The position numbers and the translations under genes are program-made. Positions 34,517 to 43,797 of a stretch of 64,000 nt of DNA are shown one piece after another. How positions within the stretch are numbered: position 1 is the first letter of the stretch; the number at the start of each line of letters is the position of its first letter. The DNA comes from a virus, in IMG/VR virus record IMGVR_UViG_3300024264_000015, positions 26,320 to 90,319 of that record. One strand, written 5' to 3'. The notes under the pieces were generated by a model. That model saw nothing but the letters and a program-made list of their open reading frames with translations, made no database searches and was not told where the DNA came from.

Positions 34517-35419
34517 TTATCCAAAGTAAGTGCTTGTCATATATCCATAAGCACAGGGTATTCTTAATACAAAGAAACTTGCATTAATCATTTCTGTTTG
34601 TTGTGGTATCTCTGCATTATTATAAGTATAATTTCTTCCAATAGAAACAGGAGCTCCTACGTCAGTACCATTTGCACCTTGAGAAGTTGGACTATCTGCA
34701 GCAGCTTCTACTGGGTACATTGTACTAGAAGTTGTTTTAAATAAACTTAGTCTATTTACAGATTCATATATTTCTTCTTCTTCCTCTTCACCTTCGTAGC
34801 CTCCTCCGTGTTGTTCTGATAAAACTATTAAAGGTACATACCCTAAACTCGGCTTTATTGTCCCCGAACCAGTTAGAAAATTTACTCCAGTAGAAGATAG
34901 CTCTGGATAATCATAAGTTCCTCCAGCTATTCCTATAAATGTTTCTAGAGAATTGGATGCAGGATAACTTATTACCATATCAGAGGTTGTTTTCATAAGT
35001 GTTAATCTATGGTCGACACTAGAAAGATTGCTTGTAAGAGCTGTTACTCCTGATATACTTGCAGCATTAATATCTGCTTTCATATTGTCTACAGTAGTAA
35101 AAGTGACACCAGACGATGTTGTTGTTGTGCTAAGAGTTACTGTTGTTCCATCTATTATTATTTTCTTTCCTGTTAAATTTACTGGGTTAGTAAATGCTGT
35201 ACCAAATCTATTGACTGAGCCTCTTACATATGCTTCTTGGTCTGCTGAGTAGTCTACAAAATTTAATCCTGCACCTCCTGCATATATTTGTCCTGTTCTA
35301 TTTTTTGTGGAGTCAAAAATCATATCTTTATCTGCTCCAGTAGTAACGTCAGTACCTGCTCTAGATACTTTTAATCCATAGGTGCTTCCTATGTCTCCTA
35401 ATAATACTCTATTTGCCAT
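34517..35419 (-). CDS. MANR-family tail-tip protein, paralogue A
   Basis: This 300-aa protein begins MANRVLLGDIGSTYGLKVS then RAGTDVTTGADKDMIFDS, the fullest copy of the shared module. The body has beta-rich segments (GKKIIIDGTTVTLSTTTTSS, DHRLTLMKTTSDMVISYP) and an acidic loop (GYEGEEEEEEIYES), then TQGANGTDVGAPVSIGRNYT. It directly follows the tail-tip J gene (1-bp overlap). I infer a tail-tip accessory or receptor-binding role; no enzymatic motif is seen. Confidence 0.7.
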   Translation of the reverse strand: MANRVLLGDIGSTYGLKVSRAGTDVTTGADKDMIFDSTKNRTGQIYAGGAGLNFVDYSADQEAYVRGSVNRFGTAFTNPVNLTGKKIIIDGTTVTLSTTTTSSGVTFTTVDNMKADINAASISGVTALTSNLSSVDHRLTLMKTTSDMVISYPASNSLETFIGIAGGTYDYPELSSTGVNFLTGSGTIKPSLGYVPLIVLSEQHGGGYEGEEEEEEIYESVNRLSLFKTTSSTMYPVEAAADSPTSQGANGTDVGAPVSIGRNYTYNNAEIPQQTEMINASFFVLRIPCAYGYMTSTYFG

Positions 35420-38400
35420 TAGTCTGTAATTAAAATCCTCCCATTTGTTCCGTCTATTGTTATATTTCCTACTACTATGCTTCCTCCAGAAGCAACACTC
35501 ATACTTGAAGTTACGTTTCCTGATGAATTTATAGCAGTGCCATTGTGTGTGGCTTTTCGTACACTTGCTACATTTATACCACTTGAATCTGATGTTATTT
35601 GAGCATCCGCTGCTGTTAGTGTTATATCATTATTTGAGCCATTATTTAATCTTAAAAGCCCTGTACTTGGTCTGCTAAAACTAATTTGGTCATTTTTTAA
35701 TGCGCTTGGAGCTCCTGCGCTTTGTATAACAGTAGTTCCTTTCTTAATTCTAACTGTAGTTCCACTATAGTCAATATCTAAATCACTGTTTCTTACGTCA
35801 ACGTCACTCAATACAGTACCATTAGCTTGTTTAAGGTTAGTACCTGCTATAGCTCCTACTGTAGCTCCACTAGCTGGTAGTGTACTAAATACTTTACCAC
35901 TTCCTGATATATCTGAAGATACAATACTAGCATTCTTTAAAGCATCAGGAGCTCCTGCGCTTTGTATAACAGTAGTTCCTTTCTTAATTCTAACTGTAGT
36001 TCCACTATAGTCAATATCTAAATCACTGTTTCTTACGTCAACGTCACTCAATACAGTACCATTAGCTTGTTTAAGGTTAGTACCTGCTATAGCTCCTACT
36101 GTAGCTCCACTAGCTGGTAGCGTACTAAATACTTTACCACTTCCTGATAAATTGGTAGATATTATTTTATCATTTGAAAGTACTACACTATTAAATGCGG
36201 AACTTGCTCCTGTTATTTTTCCATTACTATCTATACTAATACCGTCATTTTTTACAGCACCTTGTGAAGCTCCGTCAATAAATAAATTATTACCTGTTAC
36301 TGCTGTTTCATTTGCGTTGTTTGATACTCCTGATAAATTTATTAAACTTTGGGTTAAACCTCCAGTACTACCATTTGTTATTGTTGTACTTCCAAATTTT
36401 ATTTTTAAAGAAGTTCCATCTTGGAAAAGATTTAATTGTTCGTTACTTATTTTGTCAGGTATATTACTCTCAGAAAATTGTTTTACGTCATCTACATTAG
36501 TAAGTCCAACGTCTGCTTTTCCAAGTCCAACATCAGTATTTGCTCCTGTATTTGTAAGTCTAATTTGTCCGTTTACTTTACTTAAAACGATTTCGTCATT
36601 TCTGTATTTATCAGTAATTACAGCTTCTTTATAAGTTATAGAATTATCGGGTCTAAATTTAATTTTATTATTAGTATCATCTATAACAATATCTATGTTA
36701 TCTGGGTCAAAGATTTCCCACTTACCTCCTGCTGGTCTAACAGGGCCTGAAGTAATTGTTAAGCCAGTTGTACTGTCAAAAGTAGCCTCTTTTACTGTAA
36801 AAGTTGCATGGGCAAAAGGAACTACTCCTAAAGTCTGTGACCATCCGCTTGTAAGTCCTGATAAAGTTTTTGTTGTAAAATTAAAGCCTGTTGCAGTTGG
36901 AGCGCTTGGTAAAGCACCATATGCCCAAGCATCGTAAAATACTTGTACTGTTTCTGTTCTTGGTTGTTGTGCTTCTGACTGTATTGCTGGTGTTGACCAT
37001 TCGCCTGTTGCAACAACATCTGTTGCTGTGTTTGAGGTTGCAGTTGCAGAACAACTCCATAAATATTGAGCTGTACCTGTCGGTACTTCATTTAATGACC
37101 ATCCATCTAAGTCTGCTGTGTTTGTTACTGAAGAACTAGCGAATGTATATGTTACATTTCCATTTGGTACTGCCGGTGCAGAACTTCCACTAGTACTTCT
37201 TTTATAAAGTGTTAGAGTTGCTGTATTATTACCATCTGTACCATTTGAACCTTCTATTCTTGTAGGTTCTTGCCATGTAGTTTTGAATCCATAATTTCCG
37301 CTTACTATACTAAACTGTGTTGTTCCTTTGGATACCCATATTGGATTACTACCTGAAGGTACATCTCCTATATCATTATACCAGTTAGTTGGTATAACAG
37401 GAAAGTTTGTTATAGCAGGCGCATTTGGTTGAGTTGCACCTCTTTGAAATATAAACTCTACCTGATTTTGTGGACTCTTAGAATTACCTGGTGCAGACCA
37501 GGATAAACTTCCAGAAGTATTAGCTGTTGAACTTTCTGTAGCAAGAGCTTCTGATGTCCAATAAATTGCCCCCTCTGCATCTTCGGGTATTGCTTGTTGC
37601 CATCCTGAAGATATACTTGCTATGACTCCATTACCAAAATAATATACTCCAGAACTAGGAGCTGTTGGTAGTGTAAATGAGTTATTATTAAATGTTGCTG
37701 GATAATATAGAATTAACTCTTTTACTTTTCTGCCGTCAGTCCCTGGTGCACCATCATCTCCTACTTTTGATTTTGTGAATGTTTGTGCTTTTGTGAGTGT
37801 TACTTGATTTTCTATATTTATACTATATTCTATTTCTGAAAGGTCTACACCATTTGCAACACCACTATGGTCTGCGACTGTAATATTTTTTTCACTTCCT
37901 GTATTTAAAGTAAAACTTCCTACAGTTATATTAGTTGCTGTAGTAGTTACATCGTATTGATTTGTTGAAGGAGTACCTGTGTTTGCTACTGGAGTAAGTT
38001 GTGTTGCTCCTTTGTATACTTCTATTTTTGTTCCTGAACCTGCAAAACTACTTACTGCTCCAGTATTTGATGCTGGAAATGCGTGTGCTTCGTTTGTAAT
38101 AATAGCAGTGTATGCTGGTGCGCCATCCACCCCTTGACTTCCTTGTTGTAGTGAGGTAAGTGTAATGGTATCAAATGCAAGTTCTGTTTGATTTGCTTCT
38201 GATACACCAACTTTAATTGTTTGTGGAGCAGTATTTATAGTTGAAGGAATACTAAAACTAAAGGTATCTGATGCATTATCTGCGCCATCTGTAAAAGTGC
38301 CTTCATCAGATATACCATCTCCTGTAAATCTAAAGTATGGATTAGAAAAATTTTGTGAGGTTGCGGTTAGTGTAATTGTTCCACTAGGATTTGGCGTTGT

Positions 38401-41400
38401 CCCATCTGCTGCATAAATTATTGAGTAGTCACTTGCAGTTAAATTTACTGTTCTTGAATCTGTACCAGCTCCAGCTGCTCCAGGTATACTTTTACCAAGA
38501 GAAACTACTCTTGTTCCTATTGTTTCACTAGTACCTCTATCAGTTATAGTAACTACAAAAGAAGCTGTATCTGCTGTTATTGCTGTAACAGTAATTGCAC
38601 CATTACTAGAGTTTACTACTGTAGTACAGTTTGTATCTGCAGTAGCTATTCCAAACGTATTTGTTGCTGTGCCACTACTTGCAAAAGTATAGCTTATAGT
38701 GCCTTTATTAACTGTGTATAAATTTGAAAAACTTGAGAAATCACTAACAACTCCAGCTGCATTTGAAGGGAAGTTATGGTTTTCATTTGTACCGTTTATA
38801 CTGTAAGCATCTCTTCCTCTGTTTCCACTAGAAAAATTAATTAGTGAGAATACTCCACCTGTATTACTTATTGAAGCTAGTATACAATCTTCTGCATTTG
38901 AGATTCTAAGAGCTTGTCTAAATACATTCTTACCGCTATATGCTCTTGTTGAAACTGTTGATAAGCTAAGTTCTGTATCGCTTGTTATATGACTTACTGT
39001 AGAAAAGAATCTAGTTGCGCCAGCAGTGTCTATTATTATGACATCTCCTGGTTGAAAGTCTGTTGTAAATGCGGTGCTACTTCCTGAAACTTCTGTTGAG
39101 TTTGCAGCTAAAGTTATAGTACCACTTGCTTGTACAAAATCTTCATTTGATTCTCCAAGTCTTTTTGTATATTTAAAATAGTTTTCAGTACCATCTATGT
39201 CTGTTGTTGTTTCTTCTGTATGAAATACTATAGGTTGTAACAAGTCAGTACGAGTTGCTCCTCGTGATAAACTACCGTCATGGTCTAGTAATAGATATCC
39301 AGTTTGTCCATCTGATAAATTATTAAAATCTGCTTGTGTTGTAAATGCTGTGTTTCCAGAACTAACTGTTATTGTACTTTCTTCTTCGGAACTTGGTGAA
39401 TCAAAGGTATAAGAGCTACTTGCAAAAGTTACAGTACCATTTGAAGATTCTATGTTTATAGGGCAAGATAATATACCCCCTTTCATTATACCTCCATTTA
39501 ATCCTTCTCCAAGAGTAGGTACGCCGAAAGGTAAAATTTTGTCTTCATTTACAGTAAGCCTTCGTTGTGTCCAAGAAGAAGTAACACCTAAACTATTTAT
39601 TGTTCTAACTCTAACTATTATCTCACCGACTCCGCTAACTTCTGAAAGATTATAAGAAGTAGTATTTAAACTAGGAAGACTTACTCTAATAAACTTATCT
39701 GGGTCATCTGCACCTGGGTGTCTGTATGCGATTTCATATCCTGCTAAATGTTCATAGACATCATTAATAGCATTGCCATTATCGTCTAGTCTTGTTGTTA
39801 CAGGATGTTGCCATGAAATTAACAAATCTCTATCTGTACTAGAACCTACTTCTGAACCGAATCCTGAAGCTACCATTTCAAGAGCTAGGCTTGTAGGTGC
39901 TGGGACTGCGTCACTATCTTTAGGCGGTTGCATTATTTCAGGAACATCTGGTATTATATATCCTCTATCTATTTTTGTAAACTTTTCTATTTTGTATTCT
40001 TGCGCAGTTATAGCAAAAGACATATTTTTAATATCTTCTTTTATAGAATTTACTATATATTGTTTTAAACTTCCTGCTACGTTAGCTCCATCTTCTTCTT
40101 GTCCTGATACTGTGTAAATAACTTCAGCATTTGGTACAGATGAAAAAGCAGAGCTAACAGTTACTGATGTAGTATTAAATGAAGATATTGGTTTAGTTTC
40201 TACTCTTACTTGGTCTGACCAAAATAATTGAACTATACTACCTGAATCATCTCGCACATTAGCGGCTTTAGCGTCTGTATCTATAGCTGCTCCGCTTTCA
40301 TCTAGTAGTACTAAGTCTCCTTGCTTATAATCTACAGAATTTATAGTTGCACTCTGTTGTGTTAAATATGCGCCCCCTTTAGGGTAGATTAAATGAAGAT
40401 TAAAATTGTCAGTTGTATTTAAAAAACTACTTATATCTCGGTCTGTTTTTATAACTGTAGTAGTAGAACTAGAAGTTGTTGTTATTCTACCACTTGCTAC
40501 TACATCATGAATATCTGGGTCTTGTACATTTATTACATCTCCAGGTCGTAACATTGCTCCATTTATACCAGTAGTAAAAGTAACAACTTCTTCTTCGTTT
40601 AACTCAGAAAATAAATGCCATTTACCATATCGCATTGCTTGTCCTTTAGAAGTACAACCAAATGCTGTTACGTTTTTCGTTTTAAGTATACCTGTTTTAG
40701 CTATATTACTGCTGTCTTCTATAACTACTGTATCTTGTTTAAATTGTTTTTCTGGGTTATTCCAAGTTACTATTACTTGGTTGTGTTTAAATCTGGTTGA
40801 AGTTCCTGTATAATTAAAAATACCATCTACTACGTTTGCCTTTGTAAAAGTATATACTGCACCTTTTTGTATATTAGCACCTAAAGTAACTCCTCCGTTC
40901 CACCAGATTAACATACTTCTCATTGTAGCACTAAAATCTTTTAATATTTTTATAGCATTGGATGATTTTTGAATATAAACATTACACTCAAATCTAGGTT
41001 CTTGTCCGCCTTTTCCATCTGGTACGAGTTCATCACAATACTTTGCTAATCCAAATAAAGTATATTTGTCTATTTGTGAAAAATCAAAATTCGGATTAAT
41101 ATATTGTCCTAATCCATATCTTTGATTAGTCATTAAATCCATAAAAATCCATACAGGATTACTAGTATATACTGCATCGTAATTTGCGTGTCCAGGAGCA
41201 AATGTTTTTAAGTCTCCTCTAAAATTACCATCCCAATCTACATAATTTGAAGTATCTGTACCATTAGTAATATTTCTTGTATAAGAAGGAGTTGTTCTTC
41301 TTACAGAACTTCCTTTTATTAATTCATCTTTTGGAAAATAATTAGTTGGAACTTGTACTTTCAGTCCTCTTATTTCATAACTTCTTTTTGGTATTGATGA

Positions 41401-42846
41401 AAAATCTTGTGCGTCTACAATTACTGCTCCGTAAGCAGAGTACGGATAACTTAATCTATCCATTACTATATTTTCTACAATTTTTAATACTGCATTATTT
41501 TGTATTACCCAGTTGCCATATTCTCCGCCAACTTCATTTATTCTTTCAAAAGTTAAGTAGTAGTCGTCAAAAGGGCCATACTGACTTACATCAAATTCAA
41601 ATAAATAGTTAAATGCTTGTTTTGTTCTATTACTGAAGCCTCCTGCAGCATAATGACCATCATCTGGAGTATATCCTTCACTTCTATTTAAGTTAGAATA
41701 TGATGAAGCTCCGTTTACAATAACGGTTTTGTAAGCATTACTGCCTCTTTGATAGTGAAATTTAATTCTAATTAATGCACCTGCGTGTCTTAAAGTACTG
41801 TCTTTTGCTTTCCATTTGTAACATCCTTGTGGAAAACTGAAAGTACATCTTATTAAATCAATTTCTCCTGGAACATCAATACCCATCTCGGTTGCTGTTA
41901 TAGTTTTTGTAGTGCCAGTGTACGCAGGGTTATCACCTATAGTTACTCTTAGTTGACTCCATGTAGGATAGCCTGTATTAGGAACTGTTTTTAAGTCTCC
42001 ACCTGACACATTATGAGCAGCAGAGCCACTTCCTACTCCTGCAGGTGTAGGTAGGTATGACTGGTCTCTTTCTCCATTTCTAAACGCCCATAAAAAGTTA
42101 TCGTATTTTGCTAAAGGGGATTGTTCTGTGGTTCTTTCAGGAGTACTTAGAGTTGCTGAAACATTGCTTACGTTTCGTCCTCCTGCTGTAATTGTTACTC
42201 TATTATTTGAGTTATCATAACTGCTTACTGTACCGACATAGTCTAATTCAACTGCTGTTCCTGACACACTAGCAGAAGGTGCTAAAGCTACTTTAACTGA
42301 TGTGGTGCTAATAAATTCTGTAATTGTTGTAATTAAATCTGAACCGTCTATTCCTGCTGATGTTATTCTAATTTGTGGTTGTAATCTTTTTTCTCCTTCG
42401 CCAATAACATCACTAGCTACAAAAGTAAATCCAGAAGCGTTTGTAATTGTATTATTTCCGATAGCAGTAGTAATTGTACCTGCTTTAGAACCTCCTACAA
42501 TAAGTATATCTCTAGAGCCTTGTGCTGTGTTTGCTGAATCTATAAAACTTGGATTGTTGTGGTCAGTAATTACTCCAGTTGAAGCTACATAACTAACATC
42601 ATTACTATCTAAAATAGCTACTATATCTTTGTCTCCAAAATTATATGCAGGATTACCATTCAGTTTTATACTAGCTCCTTGGTCTACTAATCCTTCAATT
42701 GGTCCTTCTGATAAAGTATCATATATAACTGCTGTCTGTTGTCTTGTCATTCCATTAGAAGTAGAACCAGTTATCTGGTCTCCAATTATAGGCGCGTTTT
42801 CTTCTCTAAGTAGTGCCATTGTATTTAAGTTGTTTTGTATACTCAT
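35419..42846 (-). CDS. Tail tip/host-specificity protein, lambda gpJ-like (2475 aa)
   Basis: This very long protein forms the tip of the siphovirus tail and probably contacts the receptor. The N-terminal half has the gpJ layout: VIYDTLSEGPIEGLV, NPVWIFMDLMTNQRYGLGQ, CDELVPDG, and GAMLRPGDVINVQDPDIHDV. A fibronectin type III-like segment lies near residues 990-1120 (SLALEMVASGF, LLISWQHPV, YEIAYRHPGADD). The C-terminal half holds repeated Ig-like and collagen-like modules (PGAAGAGTDSR, PGTDGRKVKELIL), then a tandem 80-residue duplication and a final fibre-like region. Lambda gpJ is 1132 aa, so the extra C-terminal 1300 residues are phage-specific. Confidence 0.88.
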   Translation of the reverse strand: MSIQNNLNTMALLREENAPIIGDQITGSTSNGMTRQQTAVIYDTLSEGPIEGLVDQGASIKLNGNPAYNFGDKDIVAILDSNDVSYVASTGVITDHNNPSFIDSANTAQGSRDILIVGGSKAGTITTAIGNNTITNASGFTFVASDVIGEGEKRLQPQIRITSAGIDGSDLITTITEFISTTSVKVALAPSASVSGTAVELDYVGTVSSYDNSNNRVTITAGGRNVSNVSATLSTPERTTEQSPLAKYDNFLWAFRNGERDQSYLPTPAGVGSGSAAHNVSGGDLKTVPNTGYPTWSQLRVTIGDNPAYTGTTKTITATEMGIDVPGEIDLIRCTFSFPQGCYKWKAKDSTLRHAGALIRIKFHYQRGSNAYKTVIVNGASSYSNLNRSEGYTPDDGHYAAGGFSNRTKQAFNYLFEFDVSQYGPFDDYYLTFERINEVGGEYGNWVIQNNAVLKIVENIVMDRLSYPYSAYGAVIVDAQDFSSIPKRSYEIRGLKVQVPTNYFPKDELIKGSSVRRTTPSYTRNITNGTDTSNYVDWDGNFRGDLKTFAPGHANYDAVYTSNPVWIFMDLMTNQRYGLGQYINPNFDFSQIDKYTLFGLAKYCDELVPDGKGGQEPRFECNVYIQKSSNAIKILKDFSATMRSMLIWWNGGVTLGANIQKGAVYTFTKANVVDGIFNYTGTSTRFKHNQVIVTWNNPEKQFKQDTVVIEDSSNIAKTGILKTKNVTAFGCTSKGQAMRYGKWHLFSELNEEEVVTFTTGINGAMLRPGDVINVQDPDIHDVVASGRITTTSSSTTTVIKTDRDISSFLNTTDNFNLHLIYPKGGAYLTQQSATINSVDYKQGDLVLLDESGAAIDTDAKAANVRDDSGSIVQLFWSDQVRVETKPISSFNTTSVTVSSAFSSVPNAEVIYTVSGQEEDGANVAGSLKQYIVNSIKEDIKNMSFAITAQEYKIEKFTKIDRGYIIPDVPEIMQPPKDSDAVPAPTSLALEMVASGFGSEVGSSTDRDLLISWQHPVTTRLDDNGNAINDVYEHLAGYEIAYRHPGADDPDKFIRVSLPSLNTTSYNLSEVSGVGEIIVRVRTINSLGVTSSWTQRRLTVNEDKILPFGVPTLGEGLNGGIMKGGILSCPINIESSNGTVTFASSSYTFDSPSSEEESTITVSSGNTAFTTQADFNNLSDGQTGYLLLDHDGSLSRGATRTDLLQPIVFHTEETTTDIDGTENYFKYTKRLGESNEDFVQASGTITLAANSTEVSGSSTAFTTDFQPGDVIIIDTAGATRFFSTVSHITSDTELSLSTVSTRAYSGKNVFRQALRISNAEDCILASISNTGGVFSLINFSSGNRGRDAYSINGTNENHNFPSNAAGVVSDFSSFSNLYTVNKGTISYTFASSGTATNTFGIATADTNCTTVVNSSNGAITVTAITADTASFVVTITDRGTSETIGTRVVSLGKSIPGAAGAGTDSRTVNLTASDYSIIYAADGTTPNPSGTITLTATSQNFSNPYFRFTGDGISDEGTFTDGADNASDTFSFSIPSTINTAPQTIKVGVSEANQTELAFDTITLTSLQQGSQGVDGAPAYTAIITNEAHAFPASNTGAVSSFAGSGTKIEVYKGATQLTPVANTGTPSTNQYDVTTTATNITVGSFTLNTGSEKNITVADHSGVANGVDLSEIEYSINIENQVTLTKAQTFTKSKVGDDGAPGTDGRKVKELILYYPATFNNNSFTLPTAPSSGVYYFGNGVIASISSGWQQAIPEDAEGAIYWTSEALATESSTANTSGSLSWSAPGNSKSPQNQVEFIFQRGATQPNAPAITNFPVIPTNWYNDIGDVPSGSNPIWVSKGTTQFSIVSGNYGFKTTWQEPTRIEGSNGTDGNNTATLTLYKRSTSGSSAPAVPNGNVTYTFASSSVTNTADLDGWSLNEVPTGTAQYLWSCSATATSNTATDVVATGEWSTPAIQSEAQQPRTETVQVFYDAWAYGALPSAPTATGFNFTTKTLSGLTSGWSQTLGVVPFAHATFTVKEATFDSTTGLTITSGPVRPAGGKWEIFDPDNIDIVIDDTNNKIKFRPDNSITYKEAVITDKYRNDEIVLSKVNGQIRLTNTGANTDVGLGKADVGLTNVDDVKQFSESNIPDKISNEQLNLFQDGTSLKIKFGSTTITNGSTGGLTQSLINLSGVSNNANETAVTGNNLFIDGASQGAVKNDGISIDSNGKITGASSAFNSVVLSNDKIISTNLSGSGKVFSTLPASGATVGAIAGTNLKQANGTVLSDVDVRNSDLDIDYSGTTVRIKKGTTVIQSAGAPDALKNASIVSSDISGSGKVFSTLPASGATVGAIAGTNLKQANGTVLSDVDVRNSDLDIDYSGTTVRIKKGTTVIQSAGAPSALKNDQISFSRPSTGLLRLNNGSNNDITLTAADAQITSDSSGINVASVRKATHNGTAINSSGNVTSSMSVASGGSIVVGNITIDGTNGRILITD
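35708..36149 (-). repeat. In-frame 240-bp tandem duplication in the J-type gene
   Basis: Two 202-bp copies (35708-35909 and 35948-36149) have one mismatch, T/C at 35881/36121, which is synonymous (Thr ACA/ACG). The period is 240 bp (80 codons), and the 38 bp between the copies is more diverged. Each copy encodes SGKVFSTLPASGATVGAIAG then LSDVDVRNSDLDIDYSGTTV and the following strand, a fibre-like module. The near-identity implies a recent duplication in the C-terminal tip region. Confidence 0.93.
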
Positions 42847-43487
42847 TATAAATTCCAGTTATATCCGTAGGCATTTTTGTTATAGCCTGTTGAGTTTTGT
42901 ACTCTTGATTTTGTAAAGGCAAAATTAGTTACAACACCACCAGCTTGTACTTTTCCATACGCCATTGGTATAGGTACTCCTGTTTTAGTAGTATTAACAG
43001 GGCCATTAAATAAAGTTGCCGACTCTTCATTATTACTATCAGGGTCTGGCGTTGTTAATTCTATAATTCCTTTTAGAGCTAATTGCATACCAGTACTAAA
43101 CAGAGCTGCGGCTAGATTACCACTAGGGTCTACATAAAAGGATAAAACCATAAGTATAACTCCTATAATAATTTTGGCCCAGCTTTCTAATTTACTAGCA
43201 GCTCCTGAAGGTATTGGTGTAATAATTATAGCCTCGTCATCTATAAAAGGTAATTCATCTGCTGCTAAAAAGCTAGGCATGTTTTCTTTTGTGTAATCCT
43301 TGACTGTTTTTCCTTTTTGTACTGTAAACACTGTTCCTTGGTCTGTACATTCCATTAAGTATCTACGAAGACCCCCTTTCATAACATCTATTGCATGCAT
43401 TGCTTCCTGCACACTTCGTACATTTAAATTATGCTCTTCTCCAAATAGTTTTCCCATTTGTCCTTTTAGTATTATTTTTCTATTCAT
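42846..43487 (-). CDS. Tail assembly protein, lambda gpI-like
   Basis: This 213-aa protein lies between the gpK-type and gpJ-type genes, as gene I does in lambda. It has an N-terminal beta part (NRKIILKGQMGKLF, GTVFTVQKGKTVKD), a central hydrophobic stretch (KIIIGVILMVLSFYVDP), and a C-terminal VPIPMAYGKVQAGGVVTNFAF segment typical of gpI. The start ATG 43487 lies inside AATGAATAG at the previous stop; a longer frame from 43598 is inside the previous gene and is not used. It helps assemble the tip and is probably not in the mature virion. Confidence 0.78.
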   Translation of the reverse strand: MNRKIILKGQMGKLFGEEHNLNVRSVQEAMHAIDVMKGGLRRYLMECTDQGTVFTVQKGKTVKDYTKENMPSFLAADELPFIDDEAIIITPIPSGAASKLESWAKIIIGVILMVLSFYVDPSGNLAAALFSTGMQLALKGIIELTTPDPDSNNEESATLFNGPVNTTKTGVPIPMAYGKVQAGGVVTNFAFTKSRVQNSTGYNKNAYGYNWNL

Positions 43488-43797
43488 TTGGTTGTAAAAT
43501 TGTGTATTCTTTGTCTGGGTACGATACGATAAAGTATGGTATACCAAGATTGTTACAGTTCGTTTTGTCAAGGTCACTTGGGCAAGATTTTTGCTCATAG
43601 TGACTATGGACTACATATAATATTTTAAAAATAGCCTGGAAAGATGCAAAAGCTAACTCGTCCATTTGAAAGTAATTTTCTTTTTCAGAAATATTTTCCA
43701 TGGGAATATATCGTTTGTTGTTACCATCTTCTATAATAAGTCCACAACACTCTAATGGGGCACACTCGGCGGCATGTTGATATATCTCTTCTATCAC
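43480..43797 (-). CDS. JAMM/Mov34 metallopeptidase, lambda gpK N-terminal-like
   Basis: This 105-aa protein has the JAMM zinc-peptidase motif: HSHYEQKSCPSDLD gives H-x-H followed by S-x-x-D at the right spacing, and APLECCGLIIEDGN gives the upstream Glu segment. Lambda gpK has this domain plus an NlpC/P60 domain; the second domain is absent here (the protein ends at residue 105 with YTILQPNE), so only the JAMM half is present. It would process or remodel the tail tip during assembly. The stop overlaps the gpI-like start. Confidence 0.85.
   Translation of the reverse strand: MIEEIYQHAAECAPLECCGLIIEDGNNKRYIPMENISEKENYFQMDELAFASFQAIFKILYVVHSHYEQKSCPSDLDKTNCNNLGIPYFIVSYPDKEYTILQPNE

Noticed and set aside
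36152-42916. Plus-strand frames opposite the J-type gene
   Set aside because: Antisense shadows of a 7.4-kb coding gene; no ribosome sites or known domains.
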